The notes below the pieces were generated by a model. The model had not been told where the DNA came from and did no database searches. It saw only the letters and a list, made by a program, of their open reading frames with translations. This document shows, one piece after another, positions 7,660-17,305 of a DNA stretch of 64,000 bases; within the stretch, counting starts at the first letter, position 1; each line of letters opens with the position of its first letter. A program made the position numbers and the translations under genes. Source of the stretch: Chitinophaga barathri (GTDB taxonomy: Bacteria; Bacteroidota; Bacteroidia; Chitinophagales; Chitinophagaceae). Where the stretch lies: NCBI RefSeq assembly GCF_003807585.1, contig NZ_RMBX01000016.1:115163-179162 (forward strand), read 5' to 3'.

Positions 7660-8172
7660 ATGAATACCGATATCGTACATATTTTACCATCAGACTTCTC
7701 CCCGGCCAGCCGGGTTTGGATATACCAGAGCAACCGGCCTTTTTCAGCCAAGGAAGCCGTTGAGATCGAAGAACAGCTCCACCAGTTCACCGAACAATGG
7801 AACTCCCACGGAACGCCCGTAAAAGGCTGGGGACGCCTCCTGTTTGACCAGGTGATCGTGCTCATGGCGGACGAAAGCGAGGCGGGCGTAAGCGGATGCA
7901 GCACAGACAGCTCCGTGAGGATCATAAAAAGCATGGAAAACCAGTATAGCGTAAACCTGTTCGACCGCCTGGCGCTGGGTTTCATCGTGAAGGAAAAATT
8001 GCAGCTGCTGCCCCTGGCGCAGGTAGGCTACGCGATCGAAAAAGGGTATATTTCCACAGACACCATTTACCTGAACAATACCGTGCAGACAAAAGGCGAA
8101 CTGGAGAAACACTGGCTCGTGCCGCTGAAAAACAGCTGGCTGGCCGGCAAACTCGGGCTGCACGCCTATTAA
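7660..8172 (+). CDS. Conserved Bacteroidota protein of unknown function (often mislabelled ABC transporter ATPase)
   Basis: The 170-residue cytosolic protein has no Walker A or B motif, so an ATPase label is not supported. Recognisable family features are RVWIYQSNRPFS near residue 18, the hydrophobic strand FDQVIVLMADE followed by SGCSTDSSVRIIKSME (a Cys-Ser-Thr-Asp segment), and the C-terminal pattern GELEKHWLVPLKNSWLAGKL. From memory, homologues occur as single genes throughout Bacteroidota. It is monocistronic and ends at a strong terminator at 8203-8237. Function unknown. Confidence 0.75.
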   Translation: MNTDIVHILPSDFSPASRVWIYQSNRPFSAKEAVEIEEQLHQFTEQWNSHGTPVKGWGRLLFDQVIVLMADESEAGVSGCSTDSSVRIIKSMENQYSVNLFDRLALGFIVKEKLQLLPLAQVGYAIEKGYISTDTIYLNNTVQTKGELEKHWLVPLKNSWLAGKLGLHAY

Positions 8173-8202
8173 AAGATATTTAACCCGCGGAATCACCGCG
8201 CT

Positions 8203-8240
8203 GAAAAGGGTGCACCGGATTCCGATGCACCCTTTTCTCT
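8203..8240 (+). terminator. Rho-independent terminator after the gene at 7660
   Basis: An 11-12 bp GC-rich stem (GAAAAGGGTGCA with TGCACCCTTTT) closes a short loop and runs into TTTTCTCTT, 30 bp after the stop at 8172. Confidence 0.8.
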
Positions 8241-8405
8241 TCCGGCCCTATGGGAAAATAATAGTTGGCCGCTTGCTGAAAGTTTTATTAATTTGGGTCA
8301 GTTACTCTTTTAAAAAATCAATCAGAATCCGAACATCCAACAGAATCCACGAAGAAATAATATTGCGTTAATATTTGCCATCGAACAATTCTATACTTTT
8401 CCGGC

Positions 8406-8993
8406 ATGATGAATGAGGAAGTGCTCCACCAATATTTCCGCCAGGTATGTGACGACGGTGACCAGGATGCCTACAATGAGCTGTACAAAGCTTTGTGTTC
8501 GCGCCTGATCCACTTCTCCGCCGCTATTACCGGCAGCTGGCAACTGGCTGAAGAAATAGTGTCGGACGTGTTTATAATGCTCTGGCGCAAACGGGCACAG
8601 CTCTCGAACGTAGCCAATCCCGTGGTATACCTGTACGTGTGCACGCGCAACCAGAGCCTCAACGCCGTGCGCCAGCACCGCCGGCACCAGCACCTGAGCC
8701 TGGACAACCTGGATACAGACGCCCTCGCCATCCTTCCCGATACCGAACAGAATATGCTTTCCGCCGAAGTGACCCAAAAGATAGAATCCGCCATCCGCAG
8801 CCTCCCCGCCCGCTGCCAGCTGATATTCCGGCTGGTGAAACAGGACGGGCTGAAATACCGCGAAGTGGGCGAACTATTGCAGATATCCCCCAAAACGGTG
8901 GACGCCCAGCTGGCCATCTCCGTTAAAAAAATAGCCGAAGCGATCCGCCTGGATATGCCGGCAGATCTCGCCCAATCTTACCTTCTCCGCTAA
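8406..8993 (+). CDS. ECF-type RNA polymerase sigma factor (FecI-like)
   Basis: This 195-residue sigma-70 family protein has region 2 at ~10-95 (AEEIVSDVFIMLWRKRAQL, then YLYVCTRNQSLN) and region 4 at ~125-185, with the helix-turn-helix YREVGELLQISPKTVDAQL. It directs RNA polymerase to a small set of promoters, here presumably the SusC/SusD operon downstream. The FecR anti-sigma gene follows after 59 bp and the STN-bearing SusC after that. This is the standard Bacteroidota cell-surface signalling arrangement, in which ligand binding by the receptor releases the sigma factor. A second ATG three bases downstream is an equally possible start. Confidence 0.93.
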   Translation: MMNEEVLHQYFRQVCDDGDQDAYNELYKALCSRLIHFSAAITGSWQLAEEIVSDVFIMLWRKRAQLSNVANPVVYLYVCTRNQSLNAVRQHRRHQHLSLDNLDTDALAILPDTEQNMLSAEVTQKIESAIRSLPARCQLIFRLVKQDGLKYREVGELLQISPKTVDAQLAISVKKIAEAIRLDMPADLAQSYLLR

Positions 8994-9052
8994 ACCGAAA
9001 AAAAATTTCTAATCCTTTAGGGAACTTTTATTCCTGAAACTGTCCTTGTATT

Positions 9053-10108
9053 ATGATGCATGATAAGATCTGGAACCTGCTGGCCAAAAAAATGGCAAAC
9101 CAGTTGCCGCCTGAAGAGGAAAAGGAGCTGGAACGCCTGCTCCAGCAGCATCCTGACGCTTCTTACGTAAAGGAAGTAATGATGCAGCCCTGGAAAGACA
9201 AACACAAACGCTTCAGTCCGGAAGAAACGGACCAGGCTTTGCAACGGCATCGTCAAAGACTGGAAGCCGCCATGGAGACCGAAGAGGAGCCTGAGCCCGG
9301 TACCGGCCGCATCCGGCGGATGATATTCCGCCTGACCGGTGTAGCTGCCGCGCTGGCGCTTGCGTTTTATGTGGGGTACGCCTTGTGGCCCAAACAGAAG
9401 GGCCAGGCCACTGAAGAATTGCAGCAAATGGTGACCCATCAGGGCTCCCGCTCGCAGATCAAACTGCCGGACGGCACCACCGTATGGCTCAATGCGGGCA
9501 GCCAGCTGGACTATCCCAAACAGTTCGCCGGCAAAACCCGTGAAGTGACGCTCGCCGGTGAGGCCTTCTTTGACGTAACCAAAGACGCCGAGCATCCTTT
9601 TATTGTCAAAACAAACACCTTTTCCATCAGGGTACTGGGCACCACCTTCAACGTACGCGCCTACCCGCATGAAGACAATGCCGTAACCTCCCTGGTGACC
9701 GGCGCCGTGGAAGTGGTGATGGACAAAAAGACCGTGCGCCTGATGCCGAACGAAAAACTCAGCGTATCCACCCTTCAGCCCGTGAGCAGCGGCGTGGCGG
9801 ACCGTGAGACTATCGTGCCCGCGCCCGCCGTGAAATCCACGCTGACCGAAGTGAGGGACAGTGTGATCGCGGAGACGGCCTGGGTGCAGAACAAACTCGC
9901 TTTCAAATCGCAGCCCCTCGAAAAAGTGGTCATACTGCTGGAGCAGTGGTATGGCGCGGATATCCGCTTCAGGAACGAAGATAAAAAACAGGTGAGCCTG
10001 ACGGCCGTATTTGAAAAAGAATCGCTGACGGAGGCATTGGAAGCGCTGGAGCTGACAGGATCATTTCATTTTAAGAAAGATGCCGCGGGCATTATCTGGA
10101 TAGAATAA
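9053..10108 (+). CDS. FecR-family anti-sigma factor
   Basis: The 351-residue protein has a cytoplasmic N-terminal region (1-90), one membrane helix (~97-116, GVAAALALAFYVGYALW) and a periplasmic FecR domain marked by IKLPDGTTVWLNAGSQLDYP and GEAFFDVTKDAEHPFIV, followed by VLGTTFNVRAY. The C-terminal DUF4974-like part ends with the typical GSFHFKKDAAGIIWIE pattern. It holds the ECF sigma of 8406-8993 and senses the STN domain of the SusC at 10503. In this family the protein may be cleaved for signalling; the sequence does not show whether that occurs here. Confidence 0.93.
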   Translation: MMHDKIWNLLAKKMANQLPPEEEKELERLLQQHPDASYVKEVMMQPWKDKHKRFSPEETDQALQRHRQRLEAAMETEEEPEPGTGRIRRMIFRLTGVAAALALAFYVGYALWPKQKGQATEELQQMVTHQGSRSQIKLPDGTTVWLNAGSQLDYPKQFAGKTREVTLAGEAFFDVTKDAEHPFIVKTNTFSIRVLGTTFNVRAYPHEDNAVTSLVTGAVEVVMDKKTVRLMPNEKLSVSTLQPVSSGVADRETIVPAPAVKSTLTEVRDSVIAETAWVQNKLAFKSQPLEKVVILLEQWYGADIRFRNEDKKQVSLTAVFEKESLTEALEALELTGSFHFKKDAAGIIWIE

Positions 10109-10502
10109 AAAACAAAATCAATTTTCGGGTGTAAACAGGAACAGGTAAAACGAATGCGGGAATTATAGTATATCGGGACATGCCCGCATTGAATATTTCG
10201 CTAACAAACAGAACAAATTAGAGCCGGATGCGGGAAGATATACCTGCATTTAACATGTGAAAACTTAACAGGCTGTGGGTGCAACGGCATGACCTTGCAC
10301 ACATTTAATTTCTCGAAAAAGGATCATTACATTTTTAACGACATGCCGATGGTATAACAAGACACACCAGCACAAATTTTTAATTAAAGCAATAGGGCCA
10401 AAAAAAACGGGAAATGTTCGCACCATTCCCCGTGTAATTACCGGCTAATGACGTTGCTATGCGTATACATGAACTATTTCAATTAACCGACAATTCAAAG
10501 GT
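10109..10502 (+). other. 394-bp intergenic leader with two inverted repeats upstream of SusC
   Basis: No coding frame is convincing here. Two stem-loops are visible: AATGCGGG (10153-10160) with CCCGCATT (10183-10190), and ACGGGAAATG (10407-10416) with CATTCCCCGT (10424-10433, one mismatch). Neither is followed by a T-run, so they are not ordinary terminators. No TAnnTTTG box was found close to the SusC start, consistent with an ECF-dependent promoter. The long untranslated region suggests regulation of the SusC/SusD transcript. Confidence 0.4.
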
Positions 10503-13500
10503 ATGAAAAAATGTCAAGAGGTGAGATGGCTTCCACCCCGGCGAGGCCTCAAAAAACTACTCCTTATTATGAAGCTCTCCGCGATCATCGTTTTTGTTGT
10601 ATGCATGCAGGCTAGTGCCTCCGTACGCGGGCAGAACACGATTTCCGTAAAATTATCCCGCACCAATCTTGAGAAGGCATTCTCACTCATTGAGCTCACA
10701 ACGGAGTACCGTTTTGTGTACAATGATGATCATCTCCCGCTCACCACCAGGGTGAGCCTGGACGCCAGGAACTGGCCCATCACCAAAGTGCTGGACCAGA
10801 TGCTGCAAAATACACAGCTCAGCTACCGCCTGATGCCGAACAACCTCATCGTGATAGCCCCCGCCGGCAACGAACGCAGGGATGTAACGGCCAAAGGTAA
10901 GGTGAGCAGCCCTTCCGGCGAACCTTTACAGATGGTAAGCGTGCGCCTGAAAAATACGCAGATAGGTACCTTTACCAATGAAAAAGGCGAATTCGAGCTG
11001 AAAGTGCCGGAAGAAGGCATCCTTGTGTTCAGCTATGTGGGTTATGAATCCCAGGAGCTGCCCGTGAACGCCGCATCTGCCATGCAGGTAAAGCTGGAGC
11101 CCAATTCCAACTCCATGGAAGAAGTAATAGTGGTAGGTTACGGCACCCAGCGCAAGATCAATGTAACCGGCGCCATAGACCAGATAGGCGGCAAACAGCT
11201 GGCTGAAAGGCCCATTGCCAATGTATTCCAGGGCCTGCAGGGCCTCAGCCCCGGCCTCAACATCACCTATTTCGGCGGCCAGCCGGGTCAGACGCCCACC
11301 ATCAACGTGCGCGGCTTTACCTCCATCAACGGCGGCTCCCCTCTCGTGATCATCGACGGTATCGCCTCCGCCACGGATGACCTGCTGCGCCTGAACCCTT
11401 CAGACATCGCGTCTATCTCCGTGCTCCGCGATGCTGCTTCCGCAGCCATTTACGGCGCCCGTGCCGCATACGGCGTATTGCTGGTGACCACCAAAGAAGG
11501 AGTGTCCGGCGGCAGGCAGCTGCTGTCTTATAACAACTACTTCGCCATGTCAAGGCTCACCGTACTGCCCGAGGCGGTTACAGACCCTTACATTTATTCC
11601 CGCGTGCTGGAAACCGCTACGGACAATACACCCTGGGATTATGTGAACTACACCGACGACCATTACGCCTGGGCCAAACAACGGTCCGAAGACCCTTCCC
11701 TCCCGGAAGTGCGCGTAGATCCCTCCGATCCCAACAAATGGGCTTACATGGGCAGCAATAACTGGAACGACTATTTCTTCGCCAAAAGCAGCCCTTCACA
11801 ATATCATTCCATCTCCCTCAGCGGCTCCGCCGAAAACGGCAAAAAGCTGCCGGTGTCCTACCTGCTGAGCGCGGATTATACTAAAGAAAACGGCCTGAAC
11901 AAACTCACCAAAGACGACTGGGACCGCTATGGCCTGCGCGGCAAGCTGAACCTGAGACCGCTCAAATGGCTGAGTGTGGACAACAACCTGAACATTTACC
12001 AGACACGCAGGACACAGCCCACCGTCAACATTACCGACATCTACTACCTCCAGCCAACAGATGTAGCCAAAAACCCGGACGGCACCTGGGCCAATACCGG
12101 CGCCGGCAATCTTGCAGCCAGGCTCACAGAGGGCGGCGGCAGGCAGGACACCCGCTTCGGCTTCCAGAACATTGCCAAAGCCACCGGCACCTTCCTGAAC
12201 GGCGACCTGCAGATCACCGGCGACGCCAGTTTCAAACGCGAGCTGTGGAAATACCACACCGACAGTAAAAAATACAGCATCGGTTACGGACCGAACGACA
12301 TCCGCCAGGTGGGCGGCGCAGGTTATGTGACCGAAAATACGGGCAATATCAACCATGATGTGTTCGACCTGTTTGCCAACTACAACAAAACCTTCGGCAA
12401 ACATGCCATCAAACTGCTGGCGGGTTATAACCAGGAAAGTTATAAATGGCTGCTGACAACCTCTACCCGTAACGGTCTCATTTCCTCCAGCCTGCCCTAC
12501 ATCGGCCTTACCAGCGGCGAAAGCACCATCACCGTTCCGTTCGGCAATGACTGGAACTATGCTATCCGCAGCTTCTTCGGCCGTGTGAATTATACCTACA
12601 ACGACAAATACATTCTTGAGCTGAACGGCCGTTACGACGGCTCTTCCCGCTTCCCCGAAAGCAACCGCTGGGGCTTTTTCCCGTCTGTATCAGCAGCCTG
12701 GATCGCCAGCGAGGAATCGTTCATCAAAAACAATATCAGCCAGCTGAGCACCCTCAAACTGCGTGCATCGTATGGCAACCTGGGCAACCAGAGCGTGGAC
12801 TACTTCGGTTACATGCAGCTGTTCCCCAAAGACGACCAATCGGATTACCTGATCGGCGGCAACGTCATCCCCGTGATCACCGGCTCCCCCACCCTCCAGG
12901 TGGACCCGCGTACCTACACCTGGGAAAAAGTGACCACGGCAAACGTTGGTGCTGACGTAGGCATATTCAAAGACAAAATACTGGCCGGCTTCGACTACTT
13001 TGTACGGAACACCACCGGCATGCTCACGCCGGGCCAGGAGCTCCCCGGGGTACTGGGTACAGCGGTGCCAGAACAGAACGCGGCGGACCTCAGGACCAAA
13101 GGCTGGGAACTTTCTGTGAACTACCGCGATTATGTGAACGTAGGCGGCAAACCGCTGAACTTCTCCGTACGCGCCATTCTCTCCGATTCCCGTACCCGGA
13201 TCACCAAATTCAGGAACGATCAGAAACTGCTGAACAACTACTATGAAGGCCAGGAAATAGGCGAACTGTGGGGCCTTACGAACGACGGCACTTTCAAAGA
13301 CGCGGCAGAGATCGGCAAGCTGGACCAGACCGATCTTATTCCCTGGGGCGCGATAGACGTGGTGCCCGGATGGCCCAGGTACAAAGACTTTGACGGCAAC
13401 AGCAAGATCGAAAGAGGCTTTAGCGCAAACGATCCGAAAGACCTGCGCGTGATCGGCAACACCTCCCCCCGCTACCGCTACGGCATCAACCTCGATATGG

Positions 13501-14045
13501 ACTGGAACGGCATAGACCTCTCCGTGTTCCTGCAGGGCATCGGCAAGATGGATTATTATCCGCACCACTACCTGTACTGGGGCCCTTACCAGCAGCCATA
13601 CGCCAACATTTATCCCTGGAACCTCGACTTCTACCGAGGCGAAGCCGATACAGACGCAGAGCGCGCCAAACACTCCGCATCCTACATCGCGGCTGGCCTG
13701 GCGGACGCCAATCCGAACGCATATTTCCCGGTAATGCAGTCATGGCTGGCGGATAACAATTATACCAACAGCGGCGGCAGGACCGGCCTGGATATGCCAC
13801 AGACCAAATATCTGCTGAACGCGGCCTATCTCCGCATCAAAAACGTAACCATCGGTTACACGCTGCCCAACTCCCTCACCAAACGTTACAAGATCAGCCG
13901 CCTGCGCCTGTTTGTAAGCGGTGAGAACATCTTCGAGTTTTCGTCCATCAAAAAATACCTGGACCCTGAATCCATCACCGACGGCTATGGCTGGGAATAT
14001 CCCTACCAACGTAAATACGCGGCCGGCCTGAACCTGGACCTGTAA
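10503..14045 (+). CDS. SusC-family TonB-dependent receptor with STN signalling domain
   Basis: The 1180-residue outer-membrane transporter starts with a long signal region (inner Met at 10569 is an alternative start; MKLSAIIVFVVCMQASASV is the hydrophobic core). An STN domain follows (~50-115, LEKAFSLIELTTEYRFVYND), then a carboxypeptidase-regulatory-like beta domain (~127-205, GKVSSPSGEPLQMVSVRLKN), a TonB-box-like EEVIVVGYGTQ, the plug (~215-330) and a beta-barrel to the C-terminus. The STN domain marks it as the transducer for the FecR/ECF pair upstream. It is followed by SusD after 27 bp and a secreted phosphodiesterase, so the imported ligand may come from phosphoester cleavage (inference). 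Confidence 0.95.
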   Translation: MKKCQEVRWLPPRRGLKKLLLIMKLSAIIVFVVCMQASASVRGQNTISVKLSRTNLEKAFSLIELTTEYRFVYNDDHLPLTTRVSLDARNWPITKVLDQMLQNTQLSYRLMPNNLIVIAPAGNERRDVTAKGKVSSPSGEPLQMVSVRLKNTQIGTFTNEKGEFELKVPEEGILVFSYVGYESQELPVNAASAMQVKLEPNSNSMEEVIVVGYGTQRKINVTGAIDQIGGKQLAERPIANVFQGLQGLSPGLNITYFGGQPGQTPTINVRGFTSINGGSPLVIIDGIASATDDLLRLNPSDIASISVLRDAASAAIYGARAAYGVLLVTTKEGVSGGRQLLSYNNYFAMSRLTVLPEAVTDPYIYSRVLETATDNTPWDYVNYTDDHYAWAKQRSEDPSLPEVRVDPSDPNKWAYMGSNNWNDYFFAKSSPSQYHSISLSGSAENGKKLPVSYLLSADYTKENGLNKLTKDDWDRYGLRGKLNLRPLKWLSVDNNLNIYQTRRTQPTVNITDIYYLQPTDVAKNPDGTWANTGAGNLAARLTEGGGRQDTRFGFQNIAKATGTFLNGDLQITGDASFKRELWKYHTDSKKYSIGYGPNDIRQVGGAGYVTENTGNINHDVFDLFANYNKTFGKHAIKLLAGYNQESYKWLLTTSTRNGLISSSLPYIGLTSGESTITVPFGNDWNYAIRSFFGRVNYTYNDKYILELNGRYDGSSRFPESNRWGFFPSVSAAWIASEESFIKNNISQLSTLKLRASYGNLGNQSVDYFGYMQLFPKDDQSDYLIGGNVIPVITGSPTLQVDPRTYTWEKVTTANVGADVGIFKDKILAGFDYFVRNTTGMLTPGQELPGVLGTAVPEQNAADLRTKGWELSVNYRDYVNVGGKPLNFSVRAILSDSRTRITKFRNDQKLLNNYYEGQEIGELWGLTNDGTFKDAAEIGKLDQTDLIPWGAIDVVPGWPRYKDFDGNSKIERGFSANDPKDLRVIGNTSPRYRYGINLDMDWNGIDLSVFLQGIGKMDYYPHHYLYWGPYQQPYANIYPWNLDFYRGEADTDAERAKHSASYIAAGLADANPNAYFPVMQSWLADNNYTNSGGRTGLDMPQTKYLLNAAYLRIKNVTIGYTLPNSLTKRYKISRLRLFVSGENIFEFSSIKKYLDPESITDGYGWEYPYQRKYAAGLNLDL

Positions 14046-14072
14046 TGGATTAAAACTGTAAATGAACTGAAC

Positions 14073-15881
14073 ATGAAAAAATTACCGATATACTTGATAG
14101 CGGCGCTTGCAGTAACCACTTCCTGCAACAAGGACTTCCTGAACCGCTACCCGGAAACGGCCATCACACCGGAAGTTTTCTTTAAAACACAGGAAGACCT
14201 GGCGCTTTATATGAACGGTATGGTGTCCCAACCCGGCACCGGCGCATACTTCAGCGACCAGAACACGGACAACTGCGCCACTACTGCCGCCGTGGAAATG
14301 AAAAATATCATGACCGGCACGCCCACCGCCACCAATATCACCGGCGGCTGGGACTGGGGGCGCCTGCGCAACCTGAACTATTTCCTGGAGAACTACGAAC
14401 GCGCCGCCACCACGCAGGAGATCAAAGATCACCACGCCGGCCTTGCAAAATATTACCGCGCCATCTTTTACTTCGAAAAAGTAAAACGTTACTCTGATGT
14501 GCCCTGGTACTCCAAACCGCTGGACCCTTCGGATGCGGAACAGCTCAACAAAGCCCGCGACCCGCGCGCGCTGATCGTGGACAGCGTGATGAACGACCTG
14601 GCATTTGCCGCCGCGCATGTAAAGGACCGTTCTTCCAACACGCCCGCCGTACCTACCAATACACCGGACAAATGGTCCGTGATGATGATGTACGCCCGCA
14701 TAGCCCTGCACGAAGGCACTTACCGCAAATACCATCCTGAACTGAGCCTCGGTGGCAGCGCAAACAGCTTCCTCGAAAAAGCAAGGGACATTTCGCTGGA
14801 GATCATGAACAGCGGAGAGTTCCAGATATACAACACCGGCAAGCCCGAAGCGGATTACGGCCTCCTGTTCAACAGCCAGGACCTCAACAGCAACAAAGAA
14901 GTGATCCTCGCCACAGCATATGATCAGACCAAACAGATGGGCTCCAGCAACAACGGCACCATCTTCGGGGATTACGAAGGCTCACCCGCGCGCAGCCTGG
15001 TGAACGAATACCTGATGAAAAACGGCACGCGCTTCACAGACCAGCCCGGCGCCATGCAGATGCCATTCACCCAGGAATTCCAGAACAGGGATGCCAGGCT
15101 GATGCACACCGTGGCTTATCCCGGCTGGAAGTTCGTAGCCGATGCCGCTCCCTACATTCAGAAACTCAATAAAAAATTCAGCGGCTACCACCAATTGAAA
15201 GGATATTACAATACCACGGACAACATCCTGCTGAACAGCGTGGACTTCCCCGTATACCGTTATGCGGAGGCCCTGCTCGCCTATGCCGAATCGCTGGCGG
15301 AATTGGGCACGCTCACACAGGCGGACCTGGACAAATCGGTTAATCTCCTGCGCGCAAGAGCAGGCGTTGCGCCTATGAACCTGGCCGCCGCCAATGCCAA
15401 TCCGGACTTCTTACTGAGTACATCCTACCCGCTGGTTAGCGGTGCTATGGAAGGCGCTATCCTTGAGATCCGCCGTGAGCGCCGCGTGGAATTCGCACTG
15501 GAAGGTTACCGCTTCGACGACCTGATGCGCTGGGCTGCCGGTCAGCTGCTCGTAAAGATCCCCCAGGGCATGTACTTCCCCGGGCTGGGCAAATACGACA
15601 TGACGGGAGACGGTCATGAGGACATCATCCTGATCGACAAAACCGCTACCATCCCGCCGGACGCCACCAAGGAAAAGAACGCCCTGGGCGTGCGCCTGGT
15701 GTACTACAAAGCCGGCACCATCAATGACGACGTGACGGTATACCTCAGCAACGGCACCAACGGCTACATGGTCACCGAAACGGGCACACGTACCTTCATC
15801 GAACCGAAGTATTATTACCGCCCCGTGCCGCAAAGCCAGGTATTGCTCAATCCCAATCTGAAACAGATATTCGGTTGGTAG
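14073..15881 (+). CDS. SusD/RagB-family surface ligand-binding lipoprotein
   Basis: This 602-residue protein has a lipoprotein signal ending in AVTTSC (Cys at residue ~18), then NKDFLNRYPETAITPEVFF, the usual SusD opening. TPR-like helices follow (LAKYYRAIFYFEKVKRYSDVPW), and the C-terminal RRERRVEFALEGYRFDDLMRW motif is characteristic of the family. It should sit on the cell surface as the lid of the SusC at 10503. Spacing to SusC (27 bp) and to the next gene (39 bp) indicates one operon. The ligand is unknown. Confidence 0.95.
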   Translation: MKKLPIYLIAALAVTTSCNKDFLNRYPETAITPEVFFKTQEDLALYMNGMVSQPGTGAYFSDQNTDNCATTAAVEMKNIMTGTPTATNITGGWDWGRLRNLNYFLENYERAATTQEIKDHHAGLAKYYRAIFYFEKVKRYSDVPWYSKPLDPSDAEQLNKARDPRALIVDSVMNDLAFAAAHVKDRSSNTPAVPTNTPDKWSVMMMYARIALHEGTYRKYHPELSLGGSANSFLEKARDISLEIMNSGEFQIYNTGKPEADYGLLFNSQDLNSNKEVILATAYDQTKQMGSSNNGTIFGDYEGSPARSLVNEYLMKNGTRFTDQPGAMQMPFTQEFQNRDARLMHTVAYPGWKFVADAAPYIQKLNKKFSGYHQLKGYYNTTDNILLNSVDFPVYRYAEALLAYAESLAELGTLTQADLDKSVNLLRARAGVAPMNLAAANANPDFLLSTSYPLVSGAMEGAILEIRRERRVEFALEGYRFDDLMRWAAGQLLVKIPQGMYFPGLGKYDMTGDGHEDIILIDKTATIPPDATKEKNALGVRLVYYKAGTINDDVTVYLSNGTNGYMVTETGTRTFIEPKYYYRPVPQSQVLLNPNLKQIFGW

Positions 15882-15920
15882 GAAAATGACGTTAATTTGT
15901 AAACAGAAATAATTAATCGG

Positions 15921-17159
15921 ATGAGACGACACGGCTTATTGTTATTGGTATTATTCACGGCGGGCGCCAGCTTCGCGCAGAACAAAAAGAAAGCGGTATT
16001 TATCATTGCGGACGGTATTTCCGCCGATGTGATAGAATCGCTGAACACGCCCAATATGGCGGCTATCGCCAAAACGGGCGCTTACATCCGCGCATATGTG
16101 GGCGGCGAAAAAGGCGGTTATTCCCAAACCCCCACTATCTCCGCGGTAGGCTACAACAGCGTGCTGACAGGCACCTGGGCGAATAAACACAACGTCTGGG
16201 ACAACGACATCGCCGCGCCCAACTATCATTACCAGACCATCTTCCGCATACTCAAAGAGCAGCACCCGGAAAAGAAAACCGCCATCTACAGCAGCTGGAC
16301 GGACAACCGGACCAAACTCGTAGGCGACGGCATGGCCGCCACCGGCAATATCAAATTCGATTACAAGTACGACGGCTATGAGCTGGACACGGTGAAATTC
16401 CCGCAGGATAAAGGCCGCGACTTCATGGAAAAGATCGACGACCTCGTGGCCACCGAAGCCGCGAACAGCATCCGCAAAGATGCGCCGGACCTGTCCTGGG
16501 TATACCTCGAATACACAGACGATATGGGACATATGTATGGCGACAGCCCGCAGTTCCACAACGCCATCCGCAAGCTGGACGACAAGATCGGGCGCATCTG
16601 GGAAGCTATTCAGTACCGTCAGAAGGAACATAAAGAAGACTGGCTGATCATCATCACGACAGACCATGGCCGCGACGAACACTCCGGCAAAGGCCATGGC
16701 GGCCAGACCGCCCGCCAGCGCTCCGGCTGGATCGTGACCAACCAGGCGAAGCTGAACAACTACGCGCAGTATTATTACCCAGGCGTAGTGGACATCATGC
16801 CCACCATCGCACGGTTTATGGATCTCCGTTTACCCCTTCACGTGAGCCGCGAATCGGACGGCATTGCGCTCACCGGTAAGGTATCCGTTGCACAGCCCAC
16901 ATTGCTCAAAGCGCCCGGCCAGCTGGACCTGAGCTGGAAAGCGATGGATAAGGAAGGCACCGTGAAGATATGGCTCGCCAGCACGAACAAATACAAAGAA
17001 GGCGGTGAAGACGAGTACAAAATGGTGGCTGAAGTGCCCGTGACCAGGGAACATTACCAGATCGACATCAAAGATACCCCCTCCGAATTCTACAAAGTAG
17101 TGCTGGAAGGAAAGGAGAATATGGTCAACAGGTGGATCGTGAAAGAAAAAAAGAAATAA
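15921..17159 (+). CDS. Exported type I phosphodiesterase / nucleotide pyrophosphatase (alkaline phosphatase superfamily)
   Basis: The 412-residue enzyme has a signal peptide (MRRHGLLLLVLFTAGASFAQ). Metal ligands of the alkaline phosphatase superfamily are visible: AVFIIADGIS near residue 27, EYTDDMGHMYG near 195, and TTDHGRDEHSGKGHGG near 248-263. The nucleophile position corresponds to the Ser/Thr in TPTISAVGYNSVLTG (~75). The C-terminal 110 residues form a beta domain. It should hydrolyse phosphoesters or phosphodiesters in the periplasm or outside the cell. It closes the sigma/FecR/SusC/SusD locus, and a strong terminator follows 25 bp after the stop. Confidence 0.88.
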   Translation: MRRHGLLLLVLFTAGASFAQNKKKAVFIIADGISADVIESLNTPNMAAIAKTGAYIRAYVGGEKGGYSQTPTISAVGYNSVLTGTWANKHNVWDNDIAAPNYHYQTIFRILKEQHPEKKTAIYSSWTDNRTKLVGDGMAATGNIKFDYKYDGYELDTVKFPQDKGRDFMEKIDDLVATEAANSIRKDAPDLSWVYLEYTDDMGHMYGDSPQFHNAIRKLDDKIGRIWEAIQYRQKEHKEDWLIIITTDHGRDEHSGKGHGGQTARQRSGWIVTNQAKLNNYAQYYYPGVVDIMPTIARFMDLRLPLHVSRESDGIALTGKVSVAQPTLLKAPGQLDLSWKAMDKEGTVKIWLASTNKYKEGGEDEYKMVAEVPVTREHYQIDIKDTPSEFYKVVLEGKENMVNRWIVKEKKK

Positions 17160-17182
17160 AAACACTTTCCTATCTCAACAAA

Positions 17183-17216
17183 AAGGCAACTGGTTTTCAA
17201 TCAGTTGCCTTTTTTA
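17183..17216 (+). terminator. Rho-independent terminator of the SusC/SusD/phosphodiesterase operon
   Basis: A perfect 10-bp stem (AAGGCAACTG 17183-17192 with CAGTTGCCTT 17202-17211) with a 9-base loop is followed by TTTTT. Confidence 0.85.
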
Positions 17217-17305
17217 TTTGGGTTTTAGCCCAAACTGATTTAACTTTTCATTAACAAACAAACGTAACGGATTCTGTCAATACCCGCTAATCGGAACCGC
17301 CTGTC

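Noticed and set aside
7493..7690. Extended N-terminus of the small minus-strand gene to ATG 7690
   Set aside because: It would cover the divergent promoter region and overlap the gene at 7660; the ATG at 7492 places the coding start after a good TAnnTTTG box.
7660..8172. ABC transporter ATPase
   Set aside because: No Walker A, Walker B or signature motif; the label is a common carry-over for this family.
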